Origin: Bacillota bacterium
GTDB taxonomy: Bacteria > Bacillota > Clostridia > Christensenellales > DTU072
Assembly: GCA_023394875.1 (NCBI GenBank)
Contig: JAEXAB010000001.1
Span: 310,001-374,000 of the forward strand
DNA: 64,000 nt
Reading direction: 5' to 3'
This document shows positions 62,401 through 64,000 of the stretch, in pieces. The notes beneath the pieces were generated by a model. The model was given only the letters and a program-made list of their open reading frames with translations, did not search any database and was not told the DNA's origin. Made by a program: the position numbers and the translations under genes. Every line of letters begins with the position of its first letter. Position 1 is the stretch's first letter.

Positions 62401-64000
62401 TTATCAAAGAAGTAACTAAGCGTCTGTTGCTTCATTACCGCATCCATTAAATTACGCTTGGAAACATAATAATCGGCAGGGTCAATATAGTTGCTTGCCG
62501 TCTCATTGTACATCAAATCCCAAAGTAAGCTAACAGCTCCGGTATAAGTACCGGCAAGGTCGGAAATTGTGACAGTGCTTATACCGAAGTAAGATAAATC
62601 GATGTAAGCTTTGTTATCTTGAATATAAATACCGGCTATTACTTTATAGGTATTGCCGTCTTTTGCAGAATACCCTAAGCTGTCTAGTATGTTGGTATCA
62701 AATAAAGCTATGGTAAGATCACTTGCCAAAAGGTCGTTAATATTGATATTGCCCACAACCGCAATACCGATGTTAAGTCCTCTGTCATAGTAATAATTGT
62801 TGTTCATTCTAAGAGCGATAGAATTTAGTAACTGATATATGAACCCGCCTTTAGCCGCGTCTAATTTCAATAAATCTACCAGCATGCCCGGGAGATTTTC
62901 GTTTAATTTGTCGGGCTCATAAATAAGTTCGTTAGCGCTTAAATTTAAGTGTACTTCCAGATTGGCGGAAATAATAAGCGTCTGCATCCAATCGGTTATG
63001 GATACATAACTTGTAGAGCTGTGACCGCCCACAAAAGTGATTTCCGATCCTTTCTTTATAGAAAGGGTATCAATGAGGTTTAAGTTTAGATAAAACGCCT
63101 CTTTTTCGGTGCCGCCACTGTCCACAATGCCGATATGAGCGGTTATATATCCGCTGTCTTTTAGATGGGCTACTGCATCGGCAAGCTCAAAGTCCGCCCA
63201 GTTTAAGGGAGCGCCGGTCTGGTCGTAAGCATAGGGTAAGCCCTCTTTAACCACGTACAGCTGCTTGAATTTTTCTCCGTTGGAGTTGATTATTTCGTTT
63301 TCATAGATGAGATTGCCGTCCTTGTCGTATTGCAAAGCGGTGCCTAGATGTAGATATATACTTCCGTTGACTTTGGGGAGCTCTCCCGATAAATCCAACT
63401 TCATAAATTGTAGCAAGACCGAAAGGACTTGGGCGTTCATAATGACGCCTAATCTGCCGTCGGCAATACTCACTCTGTCTAAAGCGCCGGCAATAAGGTC
63501 CAATATGCTATTACCGTCGGTTGTAACTTCAACCTCATCGGAATTTGCCACGGGACTGAACGCCATAGATGCATTGACTACCCCCAATAAGCCGAAAATT
63601 CCACTAAGATCCAAGCTCATGTTTTCCAGCATGCTCTTAATGCCTACATTCTTAATGCTTATCTTCGGAATGGCGCCGTCAACTATTTTGGTAATGGGCA
63701 GAACTGACCCTAATTGCGTTACCAGGTCATAGCCTTCTTTAACTTGCGTGTTGAGATAGAGGGTATCTTCGTTACCTGAGAAATACAAGCTCATGAAAGG
63801 ATAAGGCTCTCTGCTACCCGGTGTTTTTATCAGATACAAATCAATTAATAAGCCAACTTCGGAGAACTTTAAGAGGTTTATACCTGCCTGAATTTCATAC
63901 TCTATACTTAATCTGCTGGTATTTTCTATACCCAAAGACAGGAAGACGTTATTAACAAATGCCCCCACAATGGCGGACAAATCCAATTCGGTGCCTCCCG
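32403..64000 (-). CDS. Giant modular surface-type protein, >10,500 residues, 5' end outside window
   Basis: One uninterrupted frame ends at TAA (32403-32405) and remains open at the right edge; the TTG at 63986 is only the first possible codon after the edge, not a real start. In N-to-C order: beta-rich modules of about 300-370 residues (64.0-53.8 kb), a long helical region (53.8-48.3 kb), more beta modules (48.3-44.9 kb), a segment with a hydrophobic stretch (44.0-43.9 kb), carboxypeptidase-regulatory-like domains (43.6-42.5 kb), then Ig-like repeats to the end. I found only about fifteen cysteines, and Asn, Tyr and Asp are abundant, as in secreted Gram-positive proteins. No LPxTG motif or C-terminal membrane helix is present. 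I recognise no catalytic domain; adhesin, matrix or transfer roles are guesses. Confidence 0.9.
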   Translation of the reverse strand, partial: GGTELDLSAIVGAFVNNVFLSLGIENTSRLSIEYEIQAGINLLKFSEVGLLIDLYLIKTPGSREPYPFMSLYFSGNEDTLYLNTQVKEGYDLVTQLGSVLPITKIVDGAIPKISIKNVGIKSMLENMSLDLSGIFGLLGVVNASMAFSPVANSDEVEVTTDGNSILDLIAGALDRVSIADGRLGVIMNAQVLSVLLQFMKLDLSGELPKVNGSIYLHLGTALQYDKDGNLIYENEIINSNGEKFKQLYVVKEGLPYAYDQTGAPLNWADFELADAVAHLKDSGYITAHIGIVDSGGTEKEAFYLNLNLIDTLSIKKGSEITFVGGHSSTSYVSITDWMQTLIISANLEVHLNLSANELIYEPDKLNENLPGMLVDLLKLDAAKGGFIYQLLNSIALRMNNNYYYDRGLNIGIAVVGNININDLLASDLTIALFDTNILDSLGYSAKDGNTYKVIAGIYIQDNKAYIDLSYFGISTVTISDLAGTYTGAVSLLWDLMYNETASNYIDPADYYVSKRNLMDAVMKQQTLSYFFDNFYKDYSRSYPITNYKYLVGNDGFIYLYNYNNVNNNFNFTDYENEMTLKNTSRVFSITDAGVINIYNNNVLVAFINPMQQGNGNVLKISVYDLAEQKDRLESGVSDDDDYEFDERLFFNKLQSAAYGYYKDLVAKYETIWDKTYNKTGILGEQKAFMESELELTVQEIKNYLRAVYIKSTAYATLQNRTALSVIDELRADKDNLYAGKYKNATSAAIRESEDYQIRYEQVFNENLEKEVNAKYTSRNVTTQELYAVTYYRVRQRMASFAVINPINAAALTYYDANGNIINNPSAVSNAPATLEQLANAFNPREGNYSGYAINHASPSIVNNTEVSLEVLYGYSKVSVKLSEVAIRVVLTMLNFAQVSDFVTIDSLDLELDMNNGLDITLSLGLDNVYKIDLSVGNISVSVDPAKRPNYRVSSNNTYPPEGATDGVPDAIYVAVEASLFIRNRLGEGNTTNRNDYDLTDAISSLFSNSEFRQADLNAHYQQIVDANKGTSMTENALKALAWSEYYKKDNLTDAQRREMDERFVAAEKEIKDKKDERDDYANAQPGDVIFSAVAWDLLVKGAVLIDLNDMGTSILLQFFGEMNDSLNIKVEAWLVFSNFYKSKFKITMTQNKLGPDGVKKVLTVIYDGSGVEDNASKLTGEVYVSTNIFNIGNVVLRNVSSVVTGITEIFDSTFLVSLTKALRQFVGIDVEEPGNAPASAATLNTSYNRALGAAAANAAEEGIDMRTYLDLLFLESNIGVALTKSSFITVFALAGLDLEDELSAIDFGVRLNLNLTGDLGVSAVVYLDEMGRVTNFEDHRTEMGLTLHNIDVSFRDTVIEYAEDIDNVDWAEVEEFSTVGLSWGGKATFELSNVASNWNFDYAVKMFANYWLNNRDPEIGLQLDVALDDVFSQATYFNISANVNLNTLKELKNVELYLNLTSKYNQETLYNGLAPRREYMNNILAEFKYNKDLAWKAMKTRLLQENPTPGTTQYIDELIINDGFYCYQKMVELEQGEFFTFYSDLSEAERNAKFWDEIYGLAGDYYLGNVLSLYVVVGADGVADVYISLKFLGVEPIKLHNVSAIIIALSEAFGINLGDLIAGGGNNQQPSPAAPDTNARLNNAAASAIAKEIILSISTQREGANTSVILLQVTGAALYSLMATLGIDIEGYFNRYTPNLTIEALGSNLVGLDLELDGLFNLGLSIEYPKLSLTDPLSLSIREKILVNGKYVDYYTVIDKNWTSDFKLYFEGQLNLGAEGEDSAETEMDMTSINFGDLLRALLKDDSFALDVILNVIQSVYANVTFRLEAKANIMQLVATLNAYNLAKEENPELSLDILGLLSASGIEAYLELYNTTFENGYYSEALIIGIYLVKETDGIDEFLTLYIDLSAFNVGRIKIVDFQKTAKEVMDNLGKLFGGGTEEEVPESASPVVNTSMATDYDYMQYTLYLKYAVNKNLELNKNPGLSSAAPGTINETPLEDFISGVIGNTYGFTVTATANVLVKLLNEAFNDVKSLTNRAFQQFVEDIVVGELKEEQYKKDVILTLMGEILEENYNDKSRAWDALLENLSDEEYTRAGIILETQTAPGTTKEKKIQAWDIYGELVASEVKDLKERQEDDDAIGAETSAMALEFSLYYAKGKALELYLEDVYTKITALNDVYLAATSAVASMPNIPAANRLLYIQKTAFEYFTKNYMWSEDDKAEYEAIYQRHFIANGSLDLNAKSKAWLEIKANIEGEYRNITDKMSAINNIAKDSNGQFMMSEDIFIFEGTVYRSYNSTVTTIWKAYAWDMLVASDGFNNEKAEAYLNNSLITYVANAKKELTYNEYYFAAWTYYKEEMTAVLNGENKFIIRKQQSYTILTDSEGNPRRDASKKIMVQLSDVLTEDGAQIWYKVDVDDANLDELNEYYDNAYSNLPQLIVEAVHEQGQIRLGLLYDNSIIAVDAEVANLYISAKFSEAGIKFEDNQLTKKVWVDYEDENHNIIQKREAITIADYLREVQKDSNGEFAIFDKNFGYVYAALEIDFGWDLEENTEYDFTTLVNTLLSGMNFNLELQGQVIDLAPILAILSDISNYYRIIMEARFNLFDLFDGNLSTTDLSITLYALDSNGNIKQRNGVNDIVLQFVLGSEVDPVTGAETNYIYLNAERFNIQRIYIKNAVEYIRGLFGTVFASNGAYPLGIDVEEEGSVSKVIVAAAMAAKIANAADSENAQVNLDLLKSGLTIQIAANAIYAVLGFLNLGGMDNIKSMITQVGEPSITLDIFSVATYGGEVPGIFTDADRDLIRVGIRFESVNNKGISTGRGISLNLSIHTIELDLDQEKYITFDENSLEKDENGDPVGYVVVENSLPKISIRTTVYLEFDLGATEGKDLSKDPVYTLLEKSLTGLITSLAEVLLTLNNTHKITIALDILADLDFGNGEDSNFLDHLKSGSTLRVGLRIYRTAEGMYFDQNKEWAVITYYNKNLYINLSNLNSDKIYIANIADSLFGAANSASAASWESIAKDLRFAANNNIKLGLSANITSDGFYLIVKKAAISSLLKMFGFGGFDLFNDAALQIYLKGVQVNENSKSFAFGLQVAMSDDPLNTGSADLRPILGITIKLNGLYVGFESSGTTVSGVEEYRELNRLDTVYFKTKIMINITDEKGIYNLEELLYYVLSIANIDLAAQGFTRQIAPILELINDVDSIIYVDINLTVNIKSILEDLQAKIYLNVMNKTTGEITQIAGISYIRGDLYIDASGLSNNENFYVGKVKITNVMGLLSTLLGGDSEQAAETRERINSIEQFYNGARPQNIEGATRGVGTLAIIGDVIKGIAIQLTQGAIFSLVKFFMGVDMAETIVVVEEVINSVTTPALSLSIDPSITILIQLDLPSKEIDDADSKLMSELLNNEFVYWYQNNTSATYIIYDNVWAVLLENTLLYDNYNLSDAQKLSRVNTWLTDTGTDAPAILSKIRARLTEFTEIQAKLFLYDYVAIECYYNDALASTYGFDYSADSVRDINQKNIKLEQFYSDYLKEMEWDKAYAAVTDLEVKNELNVLISLHGNKALAFDACVAAGRDIGAIMAEGYNGNAYKKKIDSIRSLFGSGSDSVSYTYLVTNLFRNLYARQSAWFKYLYAQIYYTADSAGAIKVYTAKYDELFVYQKALAFDKYYLETTDYYQKALMLSAESFARAKYNKATELEIKAYAYDKFKQDLLLGSNTINNALIEDDVNILKYVVWNNLAKSEFYSDEKLVLLGLNRVDVVTLGNILTVTSKTLQTYNLSKGVSMSAYQEGGFTYDLIFNNISALMTAASKYTGDATLTVRALKAAIVKSLFDETKIDYSNILVGVTRASSDYDLSVAYNSLINSYYSKIVTLLQDFAEATAYINSYSSDFSLKEISFNELINLEMESIYEEINLPSAEFNILNGATQEADPKEELNWTANDMFKLVMVWVVLALDTTDAVLQGYITTARTYANNVNNIGNPITNSNNYGADGYLADSYKAVRALAYVLQRFDIQSYGKISVINGIKNGDYSNVPMAAIEAFIEIYKGVSLEHNISISTALKIISDVIDTFDETKQELDNQNRKAIDAAIKAVLVRTQVVDMNITGLNQSIIDGYLADIRSYSFYNAYLAYNQYVEIKGLTAAVVDANNYVEAYYGSYDETIKEVIAFGYLLKSLVGAEYTLLNGLFNNFVSGNYSNLTKAVWTSSMSGYTGDNTNVAEVTAAVNRINKLFNNLSNEQYIKKYAWDKWMRYSSTLERIEELNNILRSSLFERLYSDIQEIINNTVISSANSVIESTLTSLVAKSKEYVISNIDTYLDFIYEFREAAETLYEDIIDESQIITDINTYASANVILELEKKLNAENKAFLLDNLLKRSANSTLWEEYYDAASYNLYHAWFYNTNGYNDRLESILNANFGTVSENIFSVLPTNLSSINLSDNYYNNVIALINDTIVLWSDILEPVIVENERQALFDMLSDLTAAKNLLDSIEQVEYRIEDDENGNPQYSEEYGQALATIEASLGYCPIADDISLVTDIDIAYGYAAKLLSYIKAVYQAANNYSDPSPEKTAENIRINNLSIATYGIELIPDYCNNFRSLLDTQIFAKLTKLKNITEALTSINSSNVFDQLNAGGKTYYQAIYYIYSRMESILMLSAEVSRRDYRQLWYELIVKCETYEFNLSSAHALNMSQSKALFLNTAKELFKDGKVYKIGLIEDFIEGVDNNSGEYYALKQALLANPIMEEASMLALKELLITNLTASGIVKMAAAYREQFKQAYVGSDTPKISNFNEWINNYDLRYYEILAYNMDTIVDALADNIIYNGQSDVINLLSTIVSGYDSFALALRDYLYEIYTEEFGGEELSGGYDLTTVVNAIDLMIAQGGFAVPNAYKDTVNYCRSISNLITAAKEVGSGVISNSSKRELFAAIVVLSYNVATINFEKENILISVALKNILNNVWTSYKEVVSIYFMEYISELGLFDQFSELSYNNILTLSRDLADIVSNSAQLSLTNGRTEDYQRMRDMILTYFNGNYSVTGINSAFRAIFNTYSLGGSIYYIQASTAYANALAIDFDALVASINLNDSDETVLLSYIATLNTSTAKLKAEALLLVIDYIKNNNVTLSNASVELYDGIVIAVNVLANTQNALTLPIWNKYFADYISLYPQVAEKLTLKANLGQGYSAEEILEMLSFVEKSQYLIEYLRLEEAASIEQLVSVTNSGIIAQRAFTMLYDEAMARKDNRARFALGIGIVGKDSGLLVDIKSNYVNENGETVSSIKDVLTDEEKSEYTEYSDLTLRININASFSFSYNQGDLNITDILDLISLPIDLDLDISFMESSMIYVTIQGQVGVNFAALFSENANDVKNSIVGELMLTYYIIEHDVNGENIRFEQVILHIWIVGGVIYGQAEIFDSKLSVAVPVDLSGVLLGLFGANPDEEMAALNTFIMKAYNGYSDEEAENAMTPIEQFYSVVKNADSTLGEAIEALIRISSKETALIITIDMLVEIVKVFVGKDSLTGEMKDLLNLVLTSGLVGIEYGDDFSLNLNLHKNTPEDTGTVGYDVNLTLLNDTLISTNKATFNTLYDDVMGKYENGFFDGFYELGTNIEEGADLLGVLTEIIGARFTASLSIYMESDVLKTVLDWSKLFDVQEMDTYFQLRFLRNAKGLIRIDIALDVDIEQFAFDFSIRMYNLNGSNIANIYFVGGLLNHDGEGDGVLDPKIYVDSGDSDHDKLMLTPKVGYDFLGINLVQLFFDIFKSDTVYDIDGANYSSYLYSRLLYAEEEQDQPNEGGDSIFSNLDWGKIVESITFGKGTLGIKLSASIIQALMSALFNFNFDEFGNIQIAIDFINNSLSITVPVDASIKDKDGNVINDSKINYSFSIANVNISFGQKSNFFGESINTKFANYQNIADYVWVAEVNSSLLINDDFNTLLEMSQLSNSIIRGLGLNILSSEDSLNIEIAFALRTYIDFNDVGRLRLELDVGYGDGNGNITKRILSIAFVGSSGGGTVYIDLRGLGYSLLSLSGIDLGGLVKGLLADLTSGFKPEEEETIQPQNAASGISNNISEAEERALRYNTIADMEFGQNMLLFIYDYEEVSIAITGGLLMALLGNLDTILTRSALEKAEEENGGPLSDEEREEILKKGTLPAAIMNLPMFSYLKIGRVDSDGDGISEVSGIQLVMDENKQFSIRYNIRKSFSHLVKANNLSSVIDMTIVNDYDAEECTSIDQIKNLHLSLQLDITLQTLKPDGTKSEVVEDLEEFLEKLLELEENSVNFDMQDTMMTFTLNFDIAIDLVNYNNSILVLEIYYNDDIMLAVYYVNKIVYVDLSTLGLFKTSLNGIDLGSILSKLLGGIDIISQFSGSSGIDVSALLSDMLNFDTAEGKTLQLVSHRKISYEEEVTKESSLAELKASLVSDNLAGRFGKMTDEEVIEIIEEGLSEIREAFPMSDDEYNKELNALAKAVGIGNTGGNTTSPGGKKSAATINVLLGNKGITINPNAGVFKLLLGMDIPAFEKISLSMNTYEGLNNLSLSVKVDSQGNRLGLSIPERGLKIKINDGVGEAAGGRDKDLTDIIALPESLNNYGGVNGLILSSKGISMNMANLVNSVLDGIFLDDLTLYVEKRTDYWTRKDVFTKYPAVHKTGPNNYADEDDGFDGAESVAQGIIQIVKIIKIAQIVSNIATAAMGNPVGWWQIIQTGYKLISNISSGATAIFEDDTNEAKFFRNRYARGKLEVNKSMDNVIDAAIKTPSYKQGNISVHVENHTLVITLGMSITVTILGITLDVKSFLQGDIDGFISKGIAIGTIVIFPDTMFPDTDTAGETGRFYGIIKDTDGLPVEGAVVEITSGSGIVNKATTDKDGYYYFLELPITDHITGKQDIERVKKYLTNNPSINPTAEAGFVYNNVRYRKVGELFYALTDRSTVTIYKEGYTSYSENDVLIVPKETSAAINCSQVLAKANADRKKTVTLTGKTYFMVNPALSMAELTNVLAFGGASIVVDGGLNRTVSSLTTATKGNYSINVDEYTDLRDYYTNISKTYHSLSGKLSGYKFEGFVYTFAGMRTSIDIGLLDTYISSASAGSTLQVDIIFTKTDVTSVTFMGYIRYYDTELNKYVVPSVDDFEFWVSLNGHTIGVKDFYDLEPENYSIHVDEAGKFSFTAPEFLVGGNYIFKFRSKVYQNFNITQGGTVVGNPSSASYTTSTMGVAETVNASDNRAASYNVEINLTKRPTHWSETVSESAAMIQKLRIRLGADIIDSEPHNDGDNGEQQYDYSYLDDTSNLIYEGSRVADRYNTYTYIEAWIDSNMITNLLLNVQNLFFGMLGITGVTMGQTVTAADISLGANTKESDFDLTQYPENEIEEKGEGELLSKFTNRYRGRYNEEDDIKIYNYIYQEKGAFMQAAQSALAKEGAGLVHYLLQEFALSNLKDLAVNLLGERIGVNDLIALLVYSPTTFSIIPLLGGILKTVGQQVGNVLEEASLLIAHVLPFQVSYSIFSTMDLPSSPLKPYQNLLTDQTLSSTATVTLEDGTTYSRTLYREAKKYDLSVYAKITLNSDSESGYIDRISLFINGSSFSENSEKIALREENEMPSYSAMQQGDWDYAYWKKSGRIGSFYSVVKENAYTINMKGLMSDEDPNEYRNRGVQLYYHNVSSNREELNLPEFETSKTSGQEYEMTTNSNGEVMERMYYEERVESDVVTKRSYTYKTDPTATYEIKSCDIQTRQIVSAGVEDINAKKFMEEFIAKSNYQSYAISDTYYLHPITGDKVVYDRIFIYDNNKNPKEDIYQEVDIDLNGMDIRQVSDTTFNGEFWHISIEPVMAVWTKEIRTLPTRIIFHDPFDLTDFTVEGGTWAYSDGFIGVRRNVDSTVSIIDVLPNRYFATFTDGSSKGTQGMKITWNIDALGSSAKGTNGQTVYLQGYIGNAVCSTVRVVIEPFEIDVNQAKAQIIDKISNIVINPRAFDAEEFLASLPLVFNYNYTNTDNQGNVRQKTYIFNDLKWSLDYQTVNSIRRFTSMKYNSPFADEQPYIDLSFRSFGYDSEGKELSSNTEFTDVKIPLTIKNYELVKVESEVENTVGGIVYDSNVPQGYHGMLTINPLYNNNPLATVKGITSFDRVTVQCGDIVEDWEIIEGSLKFLKLNGKTLNDYKTLSTKAEDYAISYDITDGTGYVQTVKILIKILSSDIQSGASYFYNGATKVYIENNKVITPYDTGSDLSPIDTINDTYINRLGLSEEIYVVYTSGYYEKAVLGQYTQANKAYATYNQMTGKFEANGVIAINGTGFSYSIPYMSYNRSLDTTIYASIGQNGYSKLDMDLMLTEIMLNNLSIRYSLNNAKEKAYDAVYNNLTKFEKLELAAILKNKDNNKARAWDVWYDKYSDTAKDTYNNNTVLYLDTVLLEAKLTYTTISITAAKSLAYEKLIADNSNVKVENNKISVDALKEVFEEVRTANFGESNTSLQARTWDKWYNEYSRKSLSISRSVERRVAKSVESKSVSGSDLSTITMEDLGRFINVGFDGVEKIETIVDPITGEVTNKTVLDLKKTQIIWKVDLENINENLSYNGTILYAEVLLKDSLFGDQLIRGVVIQVKQVNIREIYLNYNATISINTYSEATIDNFLRLYYNDDKVNTREYNFGLIIEDGTTAGTRFGIASDEVGSRDNFDNAIWELDTLDELYEGTEFRKVRWEYVYDTNGNNDYTDDGISYHNNTANGAHSIKVLVRSKNYDSITQVGARWSRWIIIDLTKVIKYNNGSYIVTNIQKNTVITSIESATTDGVNIPIENIGGSISLAIDPAVIKLGEEQNVIFTVRYADGTTGTIKGLIDLSNNSEFYSKATVNSSITFGTKHNNRQIISVVLRNTAIRKFSTISNIVYERFNSGTGQWEVVNFNNQIATAYDDINTKLPTRATVTGVRNGVSESETLSVSWRGIETYDYTGKKENGQMPRATAVIGDATFGYLYREVELNIGEETIVNVISGISEDIYLDPYGVENIDWLVANNTSCLVYTRYIDNNGTVKYTTKEVTVKVDVNDIDLYSYVANDFDQATYKVSFYMGVSVPNGMYGQFDIRSEKIVDVTLWSRKVSGLFIKDGNDVVELSGDIYNRVDFDDYTYWVAYGSGSELTQVNTIEWEGIENIVYTTGGGTYSVIASIGEGILRQQLEVTVYINRAQVVELKVVEGQSGVNYQRINYNVNTKQLINLIVEPFEGFIGLPSTLNAVISIDYQGNVREREIPVEWDYAAFASNMTLAGGVFDKDYTNEIVYAKVYDTDYDEEGAVIGRRILQVIPISVVVRDRSIQKYQVSYNGVDFIDLDNLLYNDSVNELKATNELLLNPYTMRNALNGDPRFNAPDNVYSEDFSSAHFSYFRNVRIVTNGADNYTRTYNLTAANYTIYDTSTNYATKTTDLYTGRSVTIKLRVSENMNASVGAVLSCAKEALDINIAPLKKGGTEEDKFDTNIKARILNMKYVAGSGLNKDIYYIDQYGLIKSSGSSAIQFETSVVYSSKVTNVTIYGADKEDYYRLNNGEREELVSYRFSEINYDGSNINNKYFEVTSVSGSGAILSAELRRSGGKINYGGGAGKLVATFGNSDETLYAGVQKFSIPIVYVNRTISDFGFNATNAPNFKNITVGSGNTTTTVKGFEFDPFVKYVNSDSGFNALTQQGYLAGGQYDTVLKFERTEFDVLFGSLPGYAEGGKYYINYNLATEQGEYKLGVKFYDADMFWRYSGGSGEVEVSIGSGNSYQMLLYPVKILSRKVDVSRGFYGFTPNVLKDGTIGLGTTISVYDYIGQSNIESKLIAQHFSSSTSLVFGVYFEDFNDPIYYTLNQIAESSGKYILSAEETNGVDSRGKAYNNAVQMSFTLDTTQGLNYKGGKARFNMVIPGYGLGAKGQQNAQIMFNLTEEYIVFANPINEDGYEISYDTYFRSILNDLVSDESADRYKNAIVDGAIEYDDDINNWRILDPYYFIQLGGLKMPDDVMIYTTTKLGYEQFNAMMKVPNNSAAINAFLATCNKYNSGALWSGASQGKITVYFNDTERKTSFTMSLDDQLYTKTFAVDPWLFFDTEGAVDAFISTTPYGPDDIILLPKISSLTEVNNPDFYIEVVYNEENGHPVYDASYGYRVHYKVNGVAKETLITNINGGGTYRNNYNKWYFGAVAFGDKAAQYATITLGGKGGQTFRWKLSNTSTRSWINSNVPGLLSIPKGTTYALPENLIQYFGMSTSYNLFSTDNNDYIPVEYYKLVKPVDEERFDTVASGELSQREVYTNAFSPASLQNLDFGLDDNDNQLVNEYQIGILSWRAVGRRAYPASTTAIGGEIIISGYDSSIVHYIDPLSRGLVASIFKKDETGARSFYVSDAVSNKHYLYVPNSDETVDENEVSYKNSGVLLEKGYRYDDDAKQTATSNYYWQAGTQGTQNIPTLYISQGAMFNLRNLPLFQMNYVFSVKTDTTIPGVNWTIGTDYSTFNSSAATYLPWYNSTVYRMNGQTRINIGDFTAINTMAQIGTRYLVETTFSITMGTTTDAETIYNGNYAQQGMTPKTFVLYTYIYIASK
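36165..40350 (-). repeat. Ig-like repeat array in giant protein C-terminal part
   Basis: At least five similar units share a pattern: tryptophan, then G, then A-x-(I/V), a strand and a closing V-x-V-x-x-R/V. Examples: WNIDALGSSAKG (about 40.33 kb), WKVDLENINENLSYNG (38.4 kb), WRGIETYDYTG (37.26 kb), WEGIENIVYTTGGG (36.66 kb) and WDYAAFASN (36.34 kb). The pattern recalls Big/Ig-like bacterial surface domains. Similar beta-rich sequence continues to the stop at 32403. Unit borders are approximate. Confidence 0.6.
42450..43570 (-). other. Carboxypeptidase-regulatory-like domains in giant protein
   Basis: GRFYGIIKDTDGLPVEGAVVE followed by TDKDGYYYFLELP (about 43.43-43.56 kb) is a clear carboxypeptidase-D-regulatory-like Ig fold. 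Two weaker copies follow: TGKTYFMVNPALS...TKGNYSINVDEY (about 43.1-42.95 kb) and MGYIRYYDTELN...DEAGKFSFTAPEF (about 42.7-42.54 kb). Such domains are stalk or spacer modules of secreted proteins. Confidence 0.7.
45000..63780 (-). repeat. About twelve repeated beta modules in giant protein
   Basis: A recurring strand pair, of the form (I/V/L)Y(I/V)(D/N)LS-x-(L/F)-G/N...(I/V)-x-(I/L)-x-(N/D)-(V/I), is seen near 63.74, 62.60, 60.42, 59.22, 58.26, 55.98, 55.02, 54.22, 47.78, 46.84, 45.98 and 45.03 kb. Clear examples are AYIDLSYFGISTVTISDLAG, LYIDLSAFNVGRIKIVDFQ, VYIDLRGLGYSLLSLSGIDL and VYVDLSTLGLFKTSLNGIDL; the copies at 63.74, 47.78 and 46.84 kb are divergent. Each is preceded by alternating strands such as LDLELDMNNGLDITLSLGL. 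Basic spacing is 0.8-1.2 kb, with longer gaps filled by helical sequence. Confidence 0.65.
48290..53820 (-). other. Long helical segment of giant protein
   Basis: About 1,840 residues between beta modules lack the alternating-strand pattern and instead are rich in Ala, Tyr, Leu, Asn, Glu and Lys with few glycines or prolines. Typical stretches are ALAFDKYYLETTDYYQKAL and EIKAYAYDKFKQDLL. I recognise no family. Coil or helical-bundle structure is inferred from composition and heptad-like spacing. Confidence 0.55.

Noticed and set aside
63984..63986. TTG as start codon of the giant gene
   Set aside because: The frame continues open to base 64000 without a stop (codons GGA GGC ACC GAA precede it) and there is no signal peptide. 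The start lies outside the window.
32403..64000. Many short plus-strand ORFs opposite the giant gene
   Set aside because: They are isolated, lack ribosome binding sites and follow from the codon bias of the long minus-strand frame.
1..64000. CRISPR arrays, insertion sequences, phage genes and rRNA
   Set aside because: I found no regularly spaced DNA repeats, transposase or integrase motifs, phage structural genes or rRNA-like sequence in the window.

Overview
This window looks like a low-GC, strictly anaerobic Firmicute of the Clostridia type. Shine-Dalgarno sites are strong, the promoters are sigma-A-like with 17-bp spacers, and the genes are in tight operons. The metabolism visible here is anaerobic: a tungsten aldehyde:ferredoxin oxidoreductase, a glycyl radical enzyme with its radical-SAM activase, and anaerobic flavin oxidoreductases. 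Species cannot be told from the sequence; an uncultured gut or sediment lineage is an inference.

Region 1 (1-10.9 kb) is a nearly complete tungsten-cofactor module. A tungstate ABC transporter (tupABC, + strand) has a 110-nt leader that may hold a Moco/Tuco-type riboswitch. Converging on it is a nine-gene minus-strand operon: aor, a MoaD-like carrier, a MoeB/ThiF-like activase, mogA/moaB, moeA, a second MoeA fused to a periplasmic-binding-protein-like domain, moaA, moaC and a MOSC protein. The operon starts at a good promoter whose leader carries two perfect 16-bp tandem repeats. No moaE is present. The 5' part of a probable cation-efflux gene lies at the left edge.

Region 2 (10.9-22.1 kb) holds two divergent catabolic operons. 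Leftward: an IolD/acetolactate-synthase-like ThDP enzyme, a Gfo/Idh/MocA dehydrogenase, an RpiB-like isomerase, an IclR regulator and a GPH-type sugar symporter. Rightward: a FadR-type GntR regulator, a glycyl radical enzyme of unassigned substrate, its activase and a flavin-binding PNPOx-like protein. The shared control region has two facing promoters, a palindrome between them and a FadR-type operator on the GntR start site. This suggests coordinated breakdown of a polyol, sugar or sugar acid.

Region 3 (22.1-23.4 kb) is a scarred junction: a 5'-truncated OsmC remnant, a cupin gene, tRNA-Arg(CCU) with its 3' end and terminator duplicated 173 bp away, and a C-terminally truncated radical-SAM activase.

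Region 4 (23.4-30.5 kb) is a leftward operon of a GlpA-like FAD dehydrogenase with a BFD-type iron-sulfur domain, an NAD(P)/FAD oxidoreductase, a DUF1667 protein, an FGGY kinase and an alkyl-DHAP-synthase-like FAD oxidase. It is probably a glycerol or polyol phosphate oxidation system.

Region 5 (30.5-64.0 kb) is the striking part: one uninterrupted minus-strand reading frame of more than 10,500 codons, still open at the right edge. It encodes a giant, cysteine-poor, probably extracellular protein built from repeated beta-rich modules, long Tyr/Ala/Asn-rich helical segments, carboxypeptidase-regulatory-like domains and an Ig-like C-terminal array. A single-pass membrane protein with MBG-type repeats follows 55 bp downstream and may be its partner. 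I think this giant protein and partner are the best candidate for an undescribed system.
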